Assembly (NCBI GenBank): GCA_016490735.1
Contig: JAEMWC010000024.1
Span: forward strand, 756,001 to 820,000
From: Pachyseris speciosa
Taxonomy: Eukaryota; Cnidaria; Anthozoa; Scleractinia; Pachyseridae
Direction of reading: 5' to 3'
Length of the DNA: 64,000 nt
Position 1 is the stretch's first letter. Each line of letters begins with the position of its first letter. Under the pieces are notes generated by a model, which did no database searches, was not told the origin of the DNA, and worked only from the letters and a program-made list of their open reading frames with translations. Below, one piece after another: positions 1 to 10,425 of this stretch. A program made the position numbers and the translations under genes.

Positions 1-165
1 TGAAAACAGATTAGCCTGCGTAGCTGGCGGTTTTGTTGGGGAGCGCGCGAGCGAGCGGCCAAGCCGCGTGGAGAATGGGGCGGAGGGCGATTAAAAAAAA
101 ACCCGCCTGCCCGGATTGGGGGCCTTTTCGAGTAGTCCGTACGCTGGCGTACGGAGCGTTTTCAT
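1..165. repeat. GC-rich dispersed repeat, partial at window edge
   Basis: There is no coding signal. The stretch has several short dyads, for example the self-complementary run around 139-157 (CCGTACGCTGGCGTACGG). It looks like the end of a MITE-type repeat cut off by the window edge. The family is not identified. Confidence 0.3.
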
Positions 166-254
166 TGGATCAGAATCTATAAACGTCAACCAAATGTATT
201 AATCTCCCAAGGGAGAGCTCCAAGGGAATGTGAAAGTTTTTCGGCGGCAAGAGC

Positions 255-650
255 CTTGTCAAGCCTCGACGAGAGGATCGAGAAATTTGTTCTGAAATAT
301 GAGCAAGAAACGGCAGTAAAATAATTTGCTTCATGGGAGAGACGTGATGACCATTTTGCTCAAGGGCTTTGGCAAGAGCATGATGCGTTGTTATAATATC
401 GCCGTTAAAGAGCATTATCGACAACCAGATTTCGGAAATGTTGTCACTTAACTACACTGCGATGGAGCTGTTGCATGAAACGGTAGATTTGGTGCGCGAT
501 AAACCACCGCAATTCTCCTACTGCTTTACAGAAACAATACTGGAGAAGCCACCTCTTGTAGCATTGATAGAGGACGACGAACTCCATCGAGCTGTGTCGA
601 CGATTGTTGTTGACGAGGCGCACACGGTGGAAGCTTGGACGGGGAAAAGG
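255..650 (+). pseudogene. Decayed RecQ-like DNA helicase fragment
   Basis: Translated pieces in two frames match the start of a RecQ-type superfamily 2 helicase domain. Around 295-330 there is an EQETAVK piece resembling the Q-motif region, followed by an in-frame stop. A one-base frame change follows. Around 345-400 the other frame reads GRDVMTILLKGFGKS, a Walker A region. From 438 to 650 an open stretch carries VVDEAHTVEAWTGK, the DEAH box (Walker B) of RecQ enzymes. The ATP-binding motifs are thus present, but a stop and a frameshift break the gene, and the rest of the helicase (motifs III-VI) is not seen downstream. RecQ-like fragments are common as repeats in cnidarian genomes. This is most likely a dead copy, either carried in a mobile element or a processed fragment. 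Confidence 0.7.
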
Positions 651-659
651 TACGCTTTG

Positions 660-1800
660 ATAGAACATACTTTCTATTTGAAGCTGGTTTCGTATTCAGC
701 ATTTTTATGACCAATCACGTTTTCCATTTTTTTGTCAGGAAAAAGCACAACAAAGCTACCAAACCTTCTCAAGTGTCCAGTGGAGCTTACGGAAAACTGT
801 CGATTCTTTAATCGATGTGCAAAGACGGTAAGGAAAGAATATTTTTTTCAAAATATTTACGTAGTGCTTGTGTCATTCTGAAGATTAAACATACAGGAGT
901 CACGTCAACATTTGTAAGAGCCTATCCTTTGTTATTTAATTAATTTTAGCAAGTTATATTGACACATTAACATAGCCAAAAACAAAGAAAAACAATTAAA
1001 GCGCTCTATGAGGGGATACTTTGTGATACAGTGCATATGTTGTGTTTAAAATTTATCCTTGGTTCAATTTTTATTTTCCTTTTTTTCTCATTATCAACAT
1101 TACCATGCACAAAAAGAAAGAAAATGGAAATTGAGCCACTGGGGCACTATACTATGCATGTGCATTACGCTCTCATATTTTGCTGGTCTTCTTGGCTGCA
1201 CTTATATCATAAAACAAGACGCTTGAACGAGTTTACGTGGGATGCGATGGTCAATGTATGGCTGCCAATGGTCAGAATTCGTTTAAACCGTACAAATATT
1301 AGACAATGCTAATGTAAACTCACAGTAGAGAATTACAAACTGCCCACGCACGAAACTAACTGAAAAAATCGTACTCTTTTTCTCTGGAAAGACTTACAGG
1401 CAGGTACAGAGAGTGCGAGGTGTTTTTAGTTCCTAGGAGTCGATACTCTTGCTTAAAGAAAACGAGATAAAAGATCCACAAAACGTTTATTTCAGCAATT
1501 TCAGTTCTTTCCTCCGCTCAAATTTACTTTTAAACCAGGCTTACTATCTGGTAGATTTTTTATACTCAGTTAGATACTTTCGTTTCTAATCTCACTTTAC
1601 TTTTTTCAAAAAAGTTTTCGAGTGCCTCCGTAAAGTGTGTTTTTCAGGGCAATGTTCGTTGACTAACTCAATTGAGTTTCCTTTCTGAAGGGGCCGGACC
1701 TCGAATATAGCTTTAAAATGATTTTCAGGCAACTTTCAACAGTACTCTGAAAATTTGTGTACCATTCGAAAGTATCATGAAATACCTCAGCAAACTAGGT
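660..1800. other. No gene recognised
   Basis: AT-rich sequence with short open frames only. The 93-codon frame at 1031-1312 has no family resemblance and no codon or splice context to support it. I see nothing functional here. Confidence 0.5.
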
Positions 1801-2110
1801 GAAAGTCTCTCGTTGATCTTGGGATTGATTTTGAGAAATTGCACTGAGAAAAGCTTCAATTCACCTCCGACAATCGCAACAGTTTTGGGTTAATTTCAAA
1901 CAATCATGGAAAGTGTATGGTTAATCTTTGACAACCGTCACAGTTAGATTGATTTTAAACAATCATAGAGAGATATTTCCGAGTTGATCCCCGGCAGTCA
2001 TTCAAATTATTCGGTTAATCAGAAAGGCTTTGCTTGTTCTTCGACAATCGCGGAAGGTCTGGTTAATTAATCTTCAGAGTTTATCTTCGACAACCGCAGG
2101 GGGTGTTTAT
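1800..2110 (+). repeat. Degenerate tandem repeat
   Basis: A core resembling GACAAYCGC followed by a GGTTAATTTT-like run recurs roughly every 45-60 bases (near 1868, 1930, 2045 and 2090), with intervening CAATCATGGA/CAATCATAGA motifs. The units are diverged and of unequal length. This may be an old minisatellite. No function is evident. Confidence 0.4.
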
Positions 2111-2244
2111 GTAGTGCATTTTGTATAATACTAATTCTCATTGTACCTTCAAAAATTGTAGCACACATCTGGTTATCCAGCCGTCTACTTATGGTCAAAA
2201 GTAAAACTCTCATAAGTGGAAGTCCCAAATAACATATTCTAGCG

Positions 2245-2590
2245 TACAACAGAGCACTAACGGGAGAGGGTAGGGGAGTGGGCGTTCCCAATATTCAGTG
2301 CGATAAACTAAACGTTCTCGCCATGAGTAGTTGCGTTTGCTCGCTATTTCCTGTTTTACAGTTGTCCGTTGCTTCCCTTTGTGCTTTGAGCGGTTTCTGT
2401 CCATTGATCATGCTGGCTTGTGCAATCTTTAAGGCAGGAGTACACCTGAACACCGTTTTTTCGTCGCTTAACATGAATTTTATGTTAATAACTCGTTCGC
2501 GTTTTAACCAATCAAAAATCCCTCCTAATTACACGAAGCTATGTTGTGGGGAATTTTCGCAATTCGTTTGGTGATTTTTGCAGTTTTGGG
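2245..2590 (+). repeat. Duplicated LamG upstream unit with relic exon 1
   Basis: This stretch closely resembles the sequence upstream of the LamG gene start (3100-3300) and the block at 7815-8215. All share the AGAGCACTAA, GGGCGTTACCAATAT and TTTCTGTCCATTCATCATG landmarks. At 2410 an ATG begins a degraded version of the LamG signal-peptide exon (M-L-A-C-A-I-F), with no splice donor and no following exons. It is a partial duplicate of the gene's 5' flank. It is evidence that the promoter/first-exon region has been tandemly copied several times at this locus. Confidence 0.65.
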
Positions 2591-2965
2591 TATATTTGGG
2601 AAGAGATAATTTTTCTCATAGGATTAATTAAATTTAGGGAAATAGGAAATATTGAAGATTTAAAGGCGGGGTAATTTGAAGTTAGAAATTAGTAGAAGGA
2701 CACCAAACAGTTCCCTCAGTGGCAACCTGGAGTGTACTTTTGGTAGTGTCAATTGTCTGGTGGTGTTTCAAAACATTTTTTCTTTTTACATTTCAATCCC
2801 TTCTTTAAACTCCTTCAAATTTCACTCCAATTCACGTGTACCTCCATAAGAAAGACTTTGTAAAACCCTAATACAATATTCTGACGTGCAATAGAACACT
2901 AAGCGAGGAGGGGAGGGGAGTTTGTGGTAGAATGGTATGAACAGATAATTACAATAGGCCATTTG

Positions 2966-3106
2966 CGAATTATACCTTCCGCCTCCTTTTCAAAGCGAGG
3001 CCTGGTGCGCAACCATTCGTATGAAAATGAGTTTAATTTGCATGAGAATATAAACCAATTATGAGCACCAGGCCTCGCTTTGAAACGGAGGCCAAAGGTA
3101 ATTCAG
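2966..3106. repeat. Foldback MITE, about 140 bp
   Basis: The left arm (from about 2966, ending AGGCCTGGTGC) is the inverted complement of the right arm (GCACCAGGCCTCGCTTTGAAA through about 3106). The arms are about 40 bp and the spacer about 50 bp. Another copy lies at 8465-8568, where the large palindromic element has inserted into its right arm; the remainder of that copy continues at 21853-21890. A diverged arm is also seen near 7740-7775. Confidence 0.7.
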
Positions 3107-3245
3107 AAGGGGATGGGCGTTACCAATATCTATGAGATAAAGTAATTAAGCTCTCGCCATAAAACGTTGCGTTTGCTCGCTATTAACTGTTTTACAGTTG
3201 TTCGTTGCTTCTCTTTGTGCTTTTAGCGGTTTCTGTCCATTCATC

Positions 3246-6042
3246 ATGTTAGCTTACAGAATGTTCTTAGTTCTGCTGGCTGCAGTGGCGTTGAAGTCGC
3301 AAGGTACGTTAAGGTTATTTGTTCAGTAACTGTTCAGTGGGTTTGATTTAGGTTATTTAAATCAAATTGCGAATATCTATGAAACTCTTCAGCTCGAATT
3401 TCCGAACTTTTAGTAATCCGTGACAAGATGAGTTAAGCCGACGAAGTTTTAAAGCAAAAAGTCATCTTGTGTTGTTTCGGTTGAATCGGGAAGATTGTTT
3501 AAATTCATCGTCCTTTTTAACTGATGACAGAATTTCGCTGTTTCAGAGAGGACATAAAATGACAGACAATGCATCTACATTTTTCATTTCCTAATTGCTG
3601 ACATTTTTTGTTCTTGAACCAAAGAAATTCTCTTGAACAAAGGCAGACTAAATAAAGATAAAAGTAATTGAAACCAATTTTATGGCTTTTCAACATTAGG
3701 ATTAAACAAAATCGTGGCGAACGCAGAAAAATATTGCAGTGGACCTGATAAACATAAACATTAATACTAATCATGGCGCAGCAAATCAGTGAATGTGGCA
3801 TATGGAAAAAAGGTGGTAAGGAGGAGATTTACTTTCCAAAGGAATGAGCGGACTACAGCATGTCATTGGAGTGTAACAAGTCTGATAAGTGGGGCGCACT
3901 CTGCTAATATAATGCCTAAATATAAACACGATAGAAATTCTCTTTTTATGTTGATCACAAAAAAAATAATTTTCATGCACCGCTAAGGAAGTTAGTCGGA
4001 CACTATTTTACATTGCCGTAAATTTAACTTTTTTAATGTAATTTTTTTATTTCATTTTCCGTTACTACACTGTAAATAAACCAAAATTTTAATTTACCAC
4101 TATTATTCATGCCATTGACTTTATATTGCCAACATGTGTTTCACTTTCCACGGTAAATCAGAAAACAAATTAGGCTGCTGGATCATGTGTGACTAGGTAA
4201 ACATGTACAACATTTCAAACTCCAATTGCTGTTTCCGAAACGTTTTGTTTGTGAAGCTGATCAAATAAGAACACTAGCTTTGACTTGACATAGACACATC
4301 ATATAGTTTAGCTTTCGCTCGAACTAACGGGAAAATTGTCCCTGGTTAAAAAAATCTGCGACAAATTTTTTTTTATGAATATACTACACGCAGGCGCAAA
4401 GCCAGTGTTCTTCCATCTCTCCTCCGCCCATAAAAGATCCACAAATCAATGACACCTGAGATTTCACGTCTTACCCATAGAATTTGTTTTTCAGTCGAGT
4501 TAATTTTCAGAAAAGATCTCCTGTACTCAGCTTCTATAAAAGTCCTAATTCCTTTCATTAAAAGAAATTTTCAAGAGGGCTTTAAAGTTTCTCGGACCGT
4601 GCACGCGATTGCAATCGGAGATTATAAAAATCAAGTAAATTAACAATAAATTAACGTGTTTCCAGCGACTTGGGGCTACACCGCTGGCTTGATCCAACGC
4701 GCGCGAAGTAAATAAGGAGAAGAAAGAGACAGCTCGCAGTCCACCCTGTCCCCCCTACCCCTCGGGACGGGCTGATAATCAGGCTATCCACTCTGTACGA
4801 TAACTGTAGCGCTGTTATTATTTAACTCATCTTTCTTATTTACATCTCTTCCAGCAAGTGCCTACACCCTTCCTAAACACTAAAAGTACGAAGAAATATT
4901 TCTTCAGAACAACCAAAAATGATGATAAATTCCGTGCGCTAATTTGGTATAATTCAGTTATTAACAACTTTCATATAAACTTTTGTTTGCTTTACATCCA
5001 AACAGATGAAGAATGTCCAACCGATACCACAGGTTAGTTAAAACCTAAGTTGAAGTTTGCATAGTGGAATTCACAAGTGGTTTAGTTAGTCGCAGTGTTA
5101 TCTCATCGGCATGATGTTCGTTGACTGACAAGAATAGAGTGCCCTCTATAGCTAAGGAGAACCTCGCCACTACAGAATAATCGTCGGGAGATATTCAATA
5201 ACCTTCGGGTAATTTGGGTCATTTCTTGGAAGTCCTAACAAGTATCCGAATGACACGGTAAATGTCAGAAGTGTACTCTTGACATTTGACAGTAGTCGTA
5301 GAACGTCTCGCGAATCGAACGATTTTCTCGAAAAATTCATGAAAATTGTGTTTACGTCTTGGTTTGATCTTCAAGGATGACATGATAATCTCTTTATTCC
5401 TTCTTTAGTTCCAGATCCTGTTGCCTTATTTCCTCTCAATTCCCAGTACGGTACCAAGGAAATCAACGATCGCGTTGCCGAAGGGGACCCCTATGGGTTA
5501 GTCTGGCACCAGGTCCTGACGGCCAAGCTGGTGGTTCTTATGAATTTGCCGGAAATGCAAACAGTTACATCGAGATTCCCAACTCTGAAAATGGGCCTTT
5601 AGATGCGCGGTACTCAATCACGATGCTGTGCTGGGTGTACCATGAAAGTCAAGAAGGACCTCTCTTTAACTACTTGCCGAGTTGGGCATGGGGAGTCCAC
5701 CTTTGGGTAGGCAGCAACAGTCGGCTCTTTGTGCGCTTTACCAGACGAGATTACTCTTTTACAGAAGGCTTAATCTACTCTCTAGCTAGCGGATGGCAGT
5801 TTGTTGGTGCGTCCTATGACGGCGGTTCTGGTTATGCAAAGCTGTGGATTAATGGAAATGAGGTTCAGACGCTGCACATTGGAGAGGGTCTTGATCTGGC
5901 CACACAGAACAACATCAGGATGGGAGCGAAACCTGGTGATGTAAGGTACTTCAAAGGCAGAATCGCCGAGATGCAGGTGTACAACGTAGCCCTGACCCAA
6001 GACCAAATACAGGCGATCCAACAGAGAACTGTGGTTGTGTAG
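3246..6042 (+). pseudogene. LamG/concanavalin A-like secreted protein, copy A (frameshifted)
   Basis: This is the tandem relative of the intact gene at 22045-24834, with the same three coding exons: 3246-3303 (signal peptide MLAYRMFLVLLAAVALKSQ), 5006-5032 and 5409-6042. Splice sites are good (GTACGT and GTTAGT donors; CAG and TAG acceptors). The exons total 719 nt, one short of a whole number of codons. Near 5495 a GGGG in copy B is GGG here, which shifts the frame about 30 codons into exon 3. The remainder, a LamG-like fold with LCWVY, GPLFNYLPS, GASYDGG and GRIAEMQVYN, stays open in the new frame up to TAG at 6040. The long open tail suggests recent loss or a sequence error. The stop codon directly abuts a GTAAGG donor, and a probable 3' UTR exon starts at 7088. 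The protein would be secreted and probably binds sugars or matrix. Confidence 0.8.
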
Positions 6043-7087
6043 GTAAGGATGCGATTCATGCTTTCCAGGTAGAAGAATTAAACTAATTAACTTTGCAACA
6101 ACAATAAGAACCAAAACATCAAAGAGAGTTTTCCTAAGGATGATGCATGACTGTCAAAGTCATTGCTAAGGTTTTTCTTTCTTCAATTCCTCTCCCTTCC
6201 TGGCTCATAGGGAAAGTGATCCGGAGTATTTCACGTAACTGTGAGTCAAAACAGTTTTATCCTCAGTGAGCGGAATAAAAATGAATAACTGACACCAGAT
6301 GGCAAGAGTTTTACTTCCAACTTAGCGCGAAGTATTTTATAGCGCGAAGTCAAGGTACAACCCAGGAAGAGAACGAAACGGATTTACCATAAACGGAATG
6401 AAGTGTGACACTCCACTTCCACTTAGGTGCGGGTCGCATTAATTTTACTCAGTAATAGCTATTGTAAAATTCATTAATGATTGATAAGAGTTATGACCAG
6501 TCACATGTACACCTCTGTAAACCCCAACACAAATATAATCAACTACTGCATTAACTTTTGATCAAGTTTCCTGCTCAGCTAATTAGCATGCATGTAGAAC
6601 TCTACTAATGAACACGAGATCTGCATGAGATTTGTGTGGGCGTTACAATAGCGAGCCATTGTAAACGCCCATATTGAACTTCCGCTCATATTTTATCTAC
6701 TTCTTTAAAATTTATTTATTATATATTCAAAAACACACACACATACAAAAAAACTTACAGACATCTTACCTACAAATAAGACTACATATTTACAATAAAT
6801 AGTGTACATTACTTTTAATACTCAAAATAAAATTTAAACATTAAAGTTTTATGGCAGTCGATTGCAACGGCTGTTGTGATAAGGCAGCGGAGGTTTGTTG
6901 GGTCCGGGGAACATATTATCCTCTTATTTTTCTACTACATATAGAGCGTTGAAATGAGTATCGTGATTTCATGGGCCAGCTGAACGTCTCAAGTGAGGGT
7001 TTATGTTTTCGACCAGCCAGCAAGGTCTTTCAGTTTACTTTGAACCTCACCTCTTTATACTCGTGCATTTTTTATTGTCTTTTGCAG

Positions 7088-7210
7088 CTTGACTTGGGAA
7101 AGCAGGCCAGTTCGTCTATTAAACACCAAGTAACTGTAATTAAAATCAATGGCTTTATATTGTTTTCTGGATGTAAGTGGTCAAGTAAACTCATTCCTGT
7201 TCATTAAACA
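7088..7210 (+). other. Probable 3' UTR exon of LamG copy A
   Basis: A strong acceptor (pyrimidine tract, TTTTGCAG ending at 7087) precedes sequence conserved with copy B (from 25901) up to a GTAAGT-like site near 7174. Because the coding stop sits exactly at the upstream donor, this would be non-coding. It could also be an alternative 3' exon. Confidence 0.4.
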
Positions 7211-7499
7211 GGTCGTTAAATGTACCCTTGTTGTTTGTGGTTATTTGAGGCACAAATTAAAGCAATAAAGAGATAAATATTGCGTTAAAAAAACATCCAT
7301 GGTGAGTAATAATTTACGCTAATCAAACAAAATATTTTCCCGTTTCTACTTCAAATTTCACTCCAATTCACGTGTACCCCCACCTTATTGGAGTGAAATT
7401 TTAAGGCGGTTAAGGAAAGGATTGAAATATTCAAGTAGTCTTCGCTGTATTTCAGCTTTTGGTATTTCTTATGATCGGATTTACTTTTGTAAATATCAT

Positions 7500-8562
7500 T
7501 TGTAATCTTCTTTAAACTCCTTCAAATTTCACTTCAATTCACGTGTACCCCCACTTTAAGCGAGGTTATAAGAAAGACTGGATGAATTGAGAAAAGAGGT
7601 CGGTGCTTCTTTTCTTTCTTTGTAAAACCCTAATACAATATTCTGACGTGCAGTAGAGCACTAAGCAGGGAGGGGAGGGGAGTTTGTGGTAGAAATAACA
7701 TATGTATGAACAGATAATTACAATAGGCCATTTCCGAATTACCTTCAACCTCCTTTTCAAAGAGAGGCCTGGTAAATATCCACCACTATTCACCTCCACT
7801 TCGGTGAATAATTGCTAACAAGCGTGCGACAGAGCACTAAGCGTGTGGGGTAGGGAAGTGGGCGTTACCAATATTCAGTGCGATAAACTAAAAGCTCTCG
7901 CCATAAGTAGTTGCGTTTGCTCGCTATTAACTTTTTTTTTCAGTTGTCCGTTGCTTCCCTTTGTGTTTTGACCGGTTTCTGTCCATTCATCATGCTGGCT
8001 TACGCAATCTGCTTAGGTTGAAAGAGGAATATACATAGCCAACCGCACAGTCACTTTAAGGCAGGGGTACACCTGAACACCGTTTTTTAATTTATCGGTT
8101 AACATGGATTTAATGCTAATAGCTCGTTCGCGTTTCAAGCAATCAAATATCCCTCTGCTAATTACACGAAGCTATGTTGTGGTATATTTGGGAATCCGTT
8201 TGGTTATTTTTGGGTATATTTGGGAAGAGATAATTTTTCTCATATGATTAGTTAGGGAAATAGGAAATATTGAAGATTTATAGCGAAGGGGGGGTGTGGG
8301 GGGATTTGAAGTTAGAAATTAGTCGACGGACACCAAACAGTTCCCCAGCAACCTAGAGTGCACTTTTGGGAGTATCAACTGTCTGGTGGTGTTTCAAAAC
8401 ATTTAAGCAGGGAGGTAAGGGGAGTTTGTGGTAGAAATAACATAGCGTATGTACAGAAAATTACAAAATTACCTTCCGCCTCCTTTTCAAAGCGAGGCCT
8501 GGTGCGCAACCATTCGTATTAAAATGGGTTTAATTTACATGAGAATATAAACCAATTATGGG
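7500..8562 (+). repeat. Second set of duplicated LamG flanking units
   Basis: 7500-7790 repeats 2800-3020 (CTAATACAATATTCTGACG landmark). 7815-8215 repeats 2245-2590 and contains a second relic first exon, with ATG at 7992 (M-L-A-Y-A-I-C-L-G-stop). 8215-8562 repeats 2590-3070. The order shows repeated tandem copying of the region upstream of the LamG gene. No complete gene is present in the stretch. Confidence 0.65.
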
Positions 8563-8568
8563 CACCAG
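8563..8568 (+). repeat. Left 6-bp target site duplication (CACCAG)
   Basis: CACCAG directly precedes the left terminus and recurs at 21847-21852 directly after the right terminus. Unfilled relatives of the site (around 3064-3073 in the MITE arm) have a single CACCAG followed by GCCTCGC, exactly what the junctions predict after excision. Confidence 0.85.
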
Positions 8569-8660
8569 AGTAGTGTATTAGGGACCACGGTTTCCTTTTT
8601 TTTTGCTGTGGTTTCTCATTAAATTGCTGTGGAATATATTAATGTCCATGACGTAATTAT

Positions 8661-8832
8661 AGTGGATGTATTTCTTTACACAACAGAGACAGTGGATGAA
8701 TTCCTTAGGATAATAACAGTGGATGTATTTCTTTACATAACAGAGAGCGGATGAATTCCTTCGCATACTAATAGTGGATGTATTCCTTTACATAACAGAG
8801 ACAGTGGATGACTTCCTTCGCAACCTCTCGCT
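8661..8832 (+). repeat. Subterminal tandem repeat, left arm (3 x ~56 bp)
   Basis: There are three units of 55-60 bp. Each contains AGTGGATGTATTTCTTTACA then CAGTGGATGAATTCCTT, so GTGGATG occurs six times at alternating spacing. The array sits about 90 bp inside the terminus. The mirrored array in the right arm is at about 21583-21754. Clustered subterminal repeats are typical binding sites for a transposase or replication protein; that role is inferred. Confidence 0.75.
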
Positions 8833-9013
8833 GACGTTTGCTTAAGTTTTTTTTTTTAACTCTACAAAGACGGTAGTCGTCACGTTATTAATGTGATAAT
8901 GGTTAAGTGAAAACTCTATTGTTTCCCAACCCATAAAAGCGCGTTCTGTGCCTAACACATCATTCATAAACGTCTATCGGTCGAGTTATTTCTTTGGTGA
9001 GGTGTTTCCAAAC

Positions 9014-9586
9014 ATGGAAGTTGAATCTAGTTCTAAACCTTTCTTGACGGTTGACGAAGTGGAAGTTCAACGGGAGAGGATAGCCAGTCTTATCGGCCAT
9101 GTTTTTCAGATAACGTATGCCGCTATACTAGACACAATGATTCAAGAAGAAAAAGTAACTCGCTGCAATGGTTGCACCATTCAACATCCCAGTCAAAGAC
9201 AGCACTCCTGCCTGATGCTGGATAGTGAAGATGCTTGGTTTTATTTCCGAGATGATGCGGTGGAGAAAATGAACCTTGACGATGTCCTGAAGATCGCTGG
9301 TAGTGTGTGTAATACTCTTGGATTTAAGATTGGCAAATCCTGGGAAGCCTACGTCAGCGATCTCGCAAAGATGCCTTGGACCAGTCTATACCTCACATCT
9401 CTGGAGCTTGAAGGATGTGGTGAAGTTACTCAAGCGAAGCAACTACAAGATCGAATTTTGTATTCAGTCATTGTGTCTAACATTCTTTGGTTTCACACAT
9501 TCCATCGCCATCGGTTAGCATTTTTCCATTTGATTAGCGCCACTCTCATTGAGTTCGATTTAGAATTGTTCCTTACCATCGATTGA
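9014..9586 (+). CDS. Unrecognised protein with C-x2-C...HPSQ...H-x-C motif, left copy (3' end replaced)
   Basis: The start is ATG 9014 in good context (AACATGG). The open frame continues upstream without another ATG. The first about 150 residues look like a real protein. They include CNGCTIQHPSQRQHSC, a cysteine/histidine set that could bind zinc, followed by an acidic WFYF region. I recognise no domain family. After about 9467 the frame runs into sequence antisense to the neighbouring minus-strand gene, because 332 bp present in the right arm (20618-20949) are missing here. The last about 38 residues are therefore artificial. The right-arm copy keeps the original 3' end but has a 2-bp frameshift, so neither arm holds an undamaged gene. 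A third, partial copy lies at 10148-10424. Confidence 0.55.
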   Translation: MEVESSSKPFLTVDEVEVQRERIASLIGHVFQITYAAILDTMIQEEKVTRCNGCTIQHPSQRQHSCLMLDSEDAWFYFRDDAVEKMNLDDVLKIAGSVCNTLGFKIGKSWEAYVSDLAKMPWTSLYLTSLELEGCGEVTQAKQLQDRILYSVIVSNILWFHTFHRHRLAFFHLISATLIEFDLELFLTID

Positions 9587-9714
9587 ATGTTCCGATGTGA
9601 TAATACCCGTAGTTCGTCATGTAACAATGATTTTTCTTGGGCCACTATCTGCATAGTATACCGTAGCATTTTCGCTTGAATTTCAGACGGTAATAGCTCG
9701 CAGTAGCCGTTCAC
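9493..9714 (-). CDS. Unrecognised small protein of the palindromic element, left copy
   Basis: A frame of about 74 codons containing ELLPSEIQAKMLRYTMQ. It lacks a clear in-frame ATG at its 5' end (first ATG at the MLRYTMQ point), so it may be an exon or use a downstream start. The right-arm partner is at 20359-20592, with 12 extra bases and a few substitutions. No family recognised. Confidence 0.35.
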   Translation of the reverse strand: MNGYCELLPSEIQAKMLRYTMQIVAQEKSLLHDELRVLSHRNIQSMVRNNSKSNSMRVALIKWKNANRWRWNV

Positions 9715-10147
9715 TCGTTAAATTGTCTCTGTTTTCTAACTTTTACAAGGCGGTTGATCTTCAAAAGGCGTCTCAGTATTGTTTAGTGCCGACGGTCATA
9801 GTTGTCTTTCAGCAAACACATGTAGCGAAATCAGTCTAACTGTAAGAATAGTGAAAATTGTTCACTCAGCAACGCTGTGTATTCGCGACTTACTCACATG
9901 CTTAGCAAGAATAAAACGGGATGTTCAAAGGGGCACGGTTAAATTCCCCTGCCGCTTAGTTCCATGGTAAATTGAAAATGTTTTCAAAAGCACATGGTTT
10001 AATTTAGAAAATTATAATTAGCGAGTGAAAGGGGGTGAAATATTGAAATCAAAAAGGCTAACAAACGAAAATTCATCTTGAGCTAAAGCGATCTGTTCGA
10101 AAAATAAAATTATTTTCTAAACGAAAAGGAGTGTATAATCCTTTCTG

Positions 10148-10418
10148 TGACTTACTCACTTGCTTAGCAAAATTAAAACGTGAAGTGCAAAGGGGTCGGT
10201 CGAGCTATTTCTTTGGTGAGGTCTTTCCAAACATGCAAGTCGAGTCCAGTTCTAAACCTTTCTTGACGGTTGACGAAGTGGCACAAGTTTAACGGCAAAG
10301 GATAGCCAGTCTTGTCGGTCAGATGTTACAGCTTACTTAGGTGGCTATACTAGACTCACTGATCCATGAAGAAAAAGTAAATCGCTGCAAGGGCTGCACT
10401 ATTCAATGTCCCAGTCAA
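10148..10418 (+). pseudogene. Partial, broken second copy of the HPSQ-motif gene, left arm
   Basis: The sequence repeats the 5' part of the gene at 9014 (FFGEVFPNM, SSSKPFLTVDEV), with stops after about 10290 and 10335. It ends within the Cys/His motif. Upstream, the frame joins without a break to a segment whose counterpart is at 9893-9955 (DLLTCLARIKRDVQRG against DLLTCLAKLKREVQRG). The differences between those two are synonymous or conservative, which indicates that the segment was once coding and that the original gene was longer at its N-terminus. The mirrored right-arm copy is at about 19653-19923. A LINE inserted just downstream. Confidence 0.55.
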
Positions 10419-10425
10419 ATACTCT

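Noticed and set aside
438..710. Functional helicase gene at the window start
   Set aside because: The Walker A and DEAH parts are in different frames with a stop between, and the later motifs are missing.
8661..8832. CRISPR-like array
   Set aside because: Units are contiguous imperfect tandem repeats without unique spacers, and the genome is eukaryotic.
9468..9586. C-terminal part of the left HPSQ frame as genuine protein
   Set aside because: It is antisense to the small minus-strand frame and is created by a deletion relative to the right arm.
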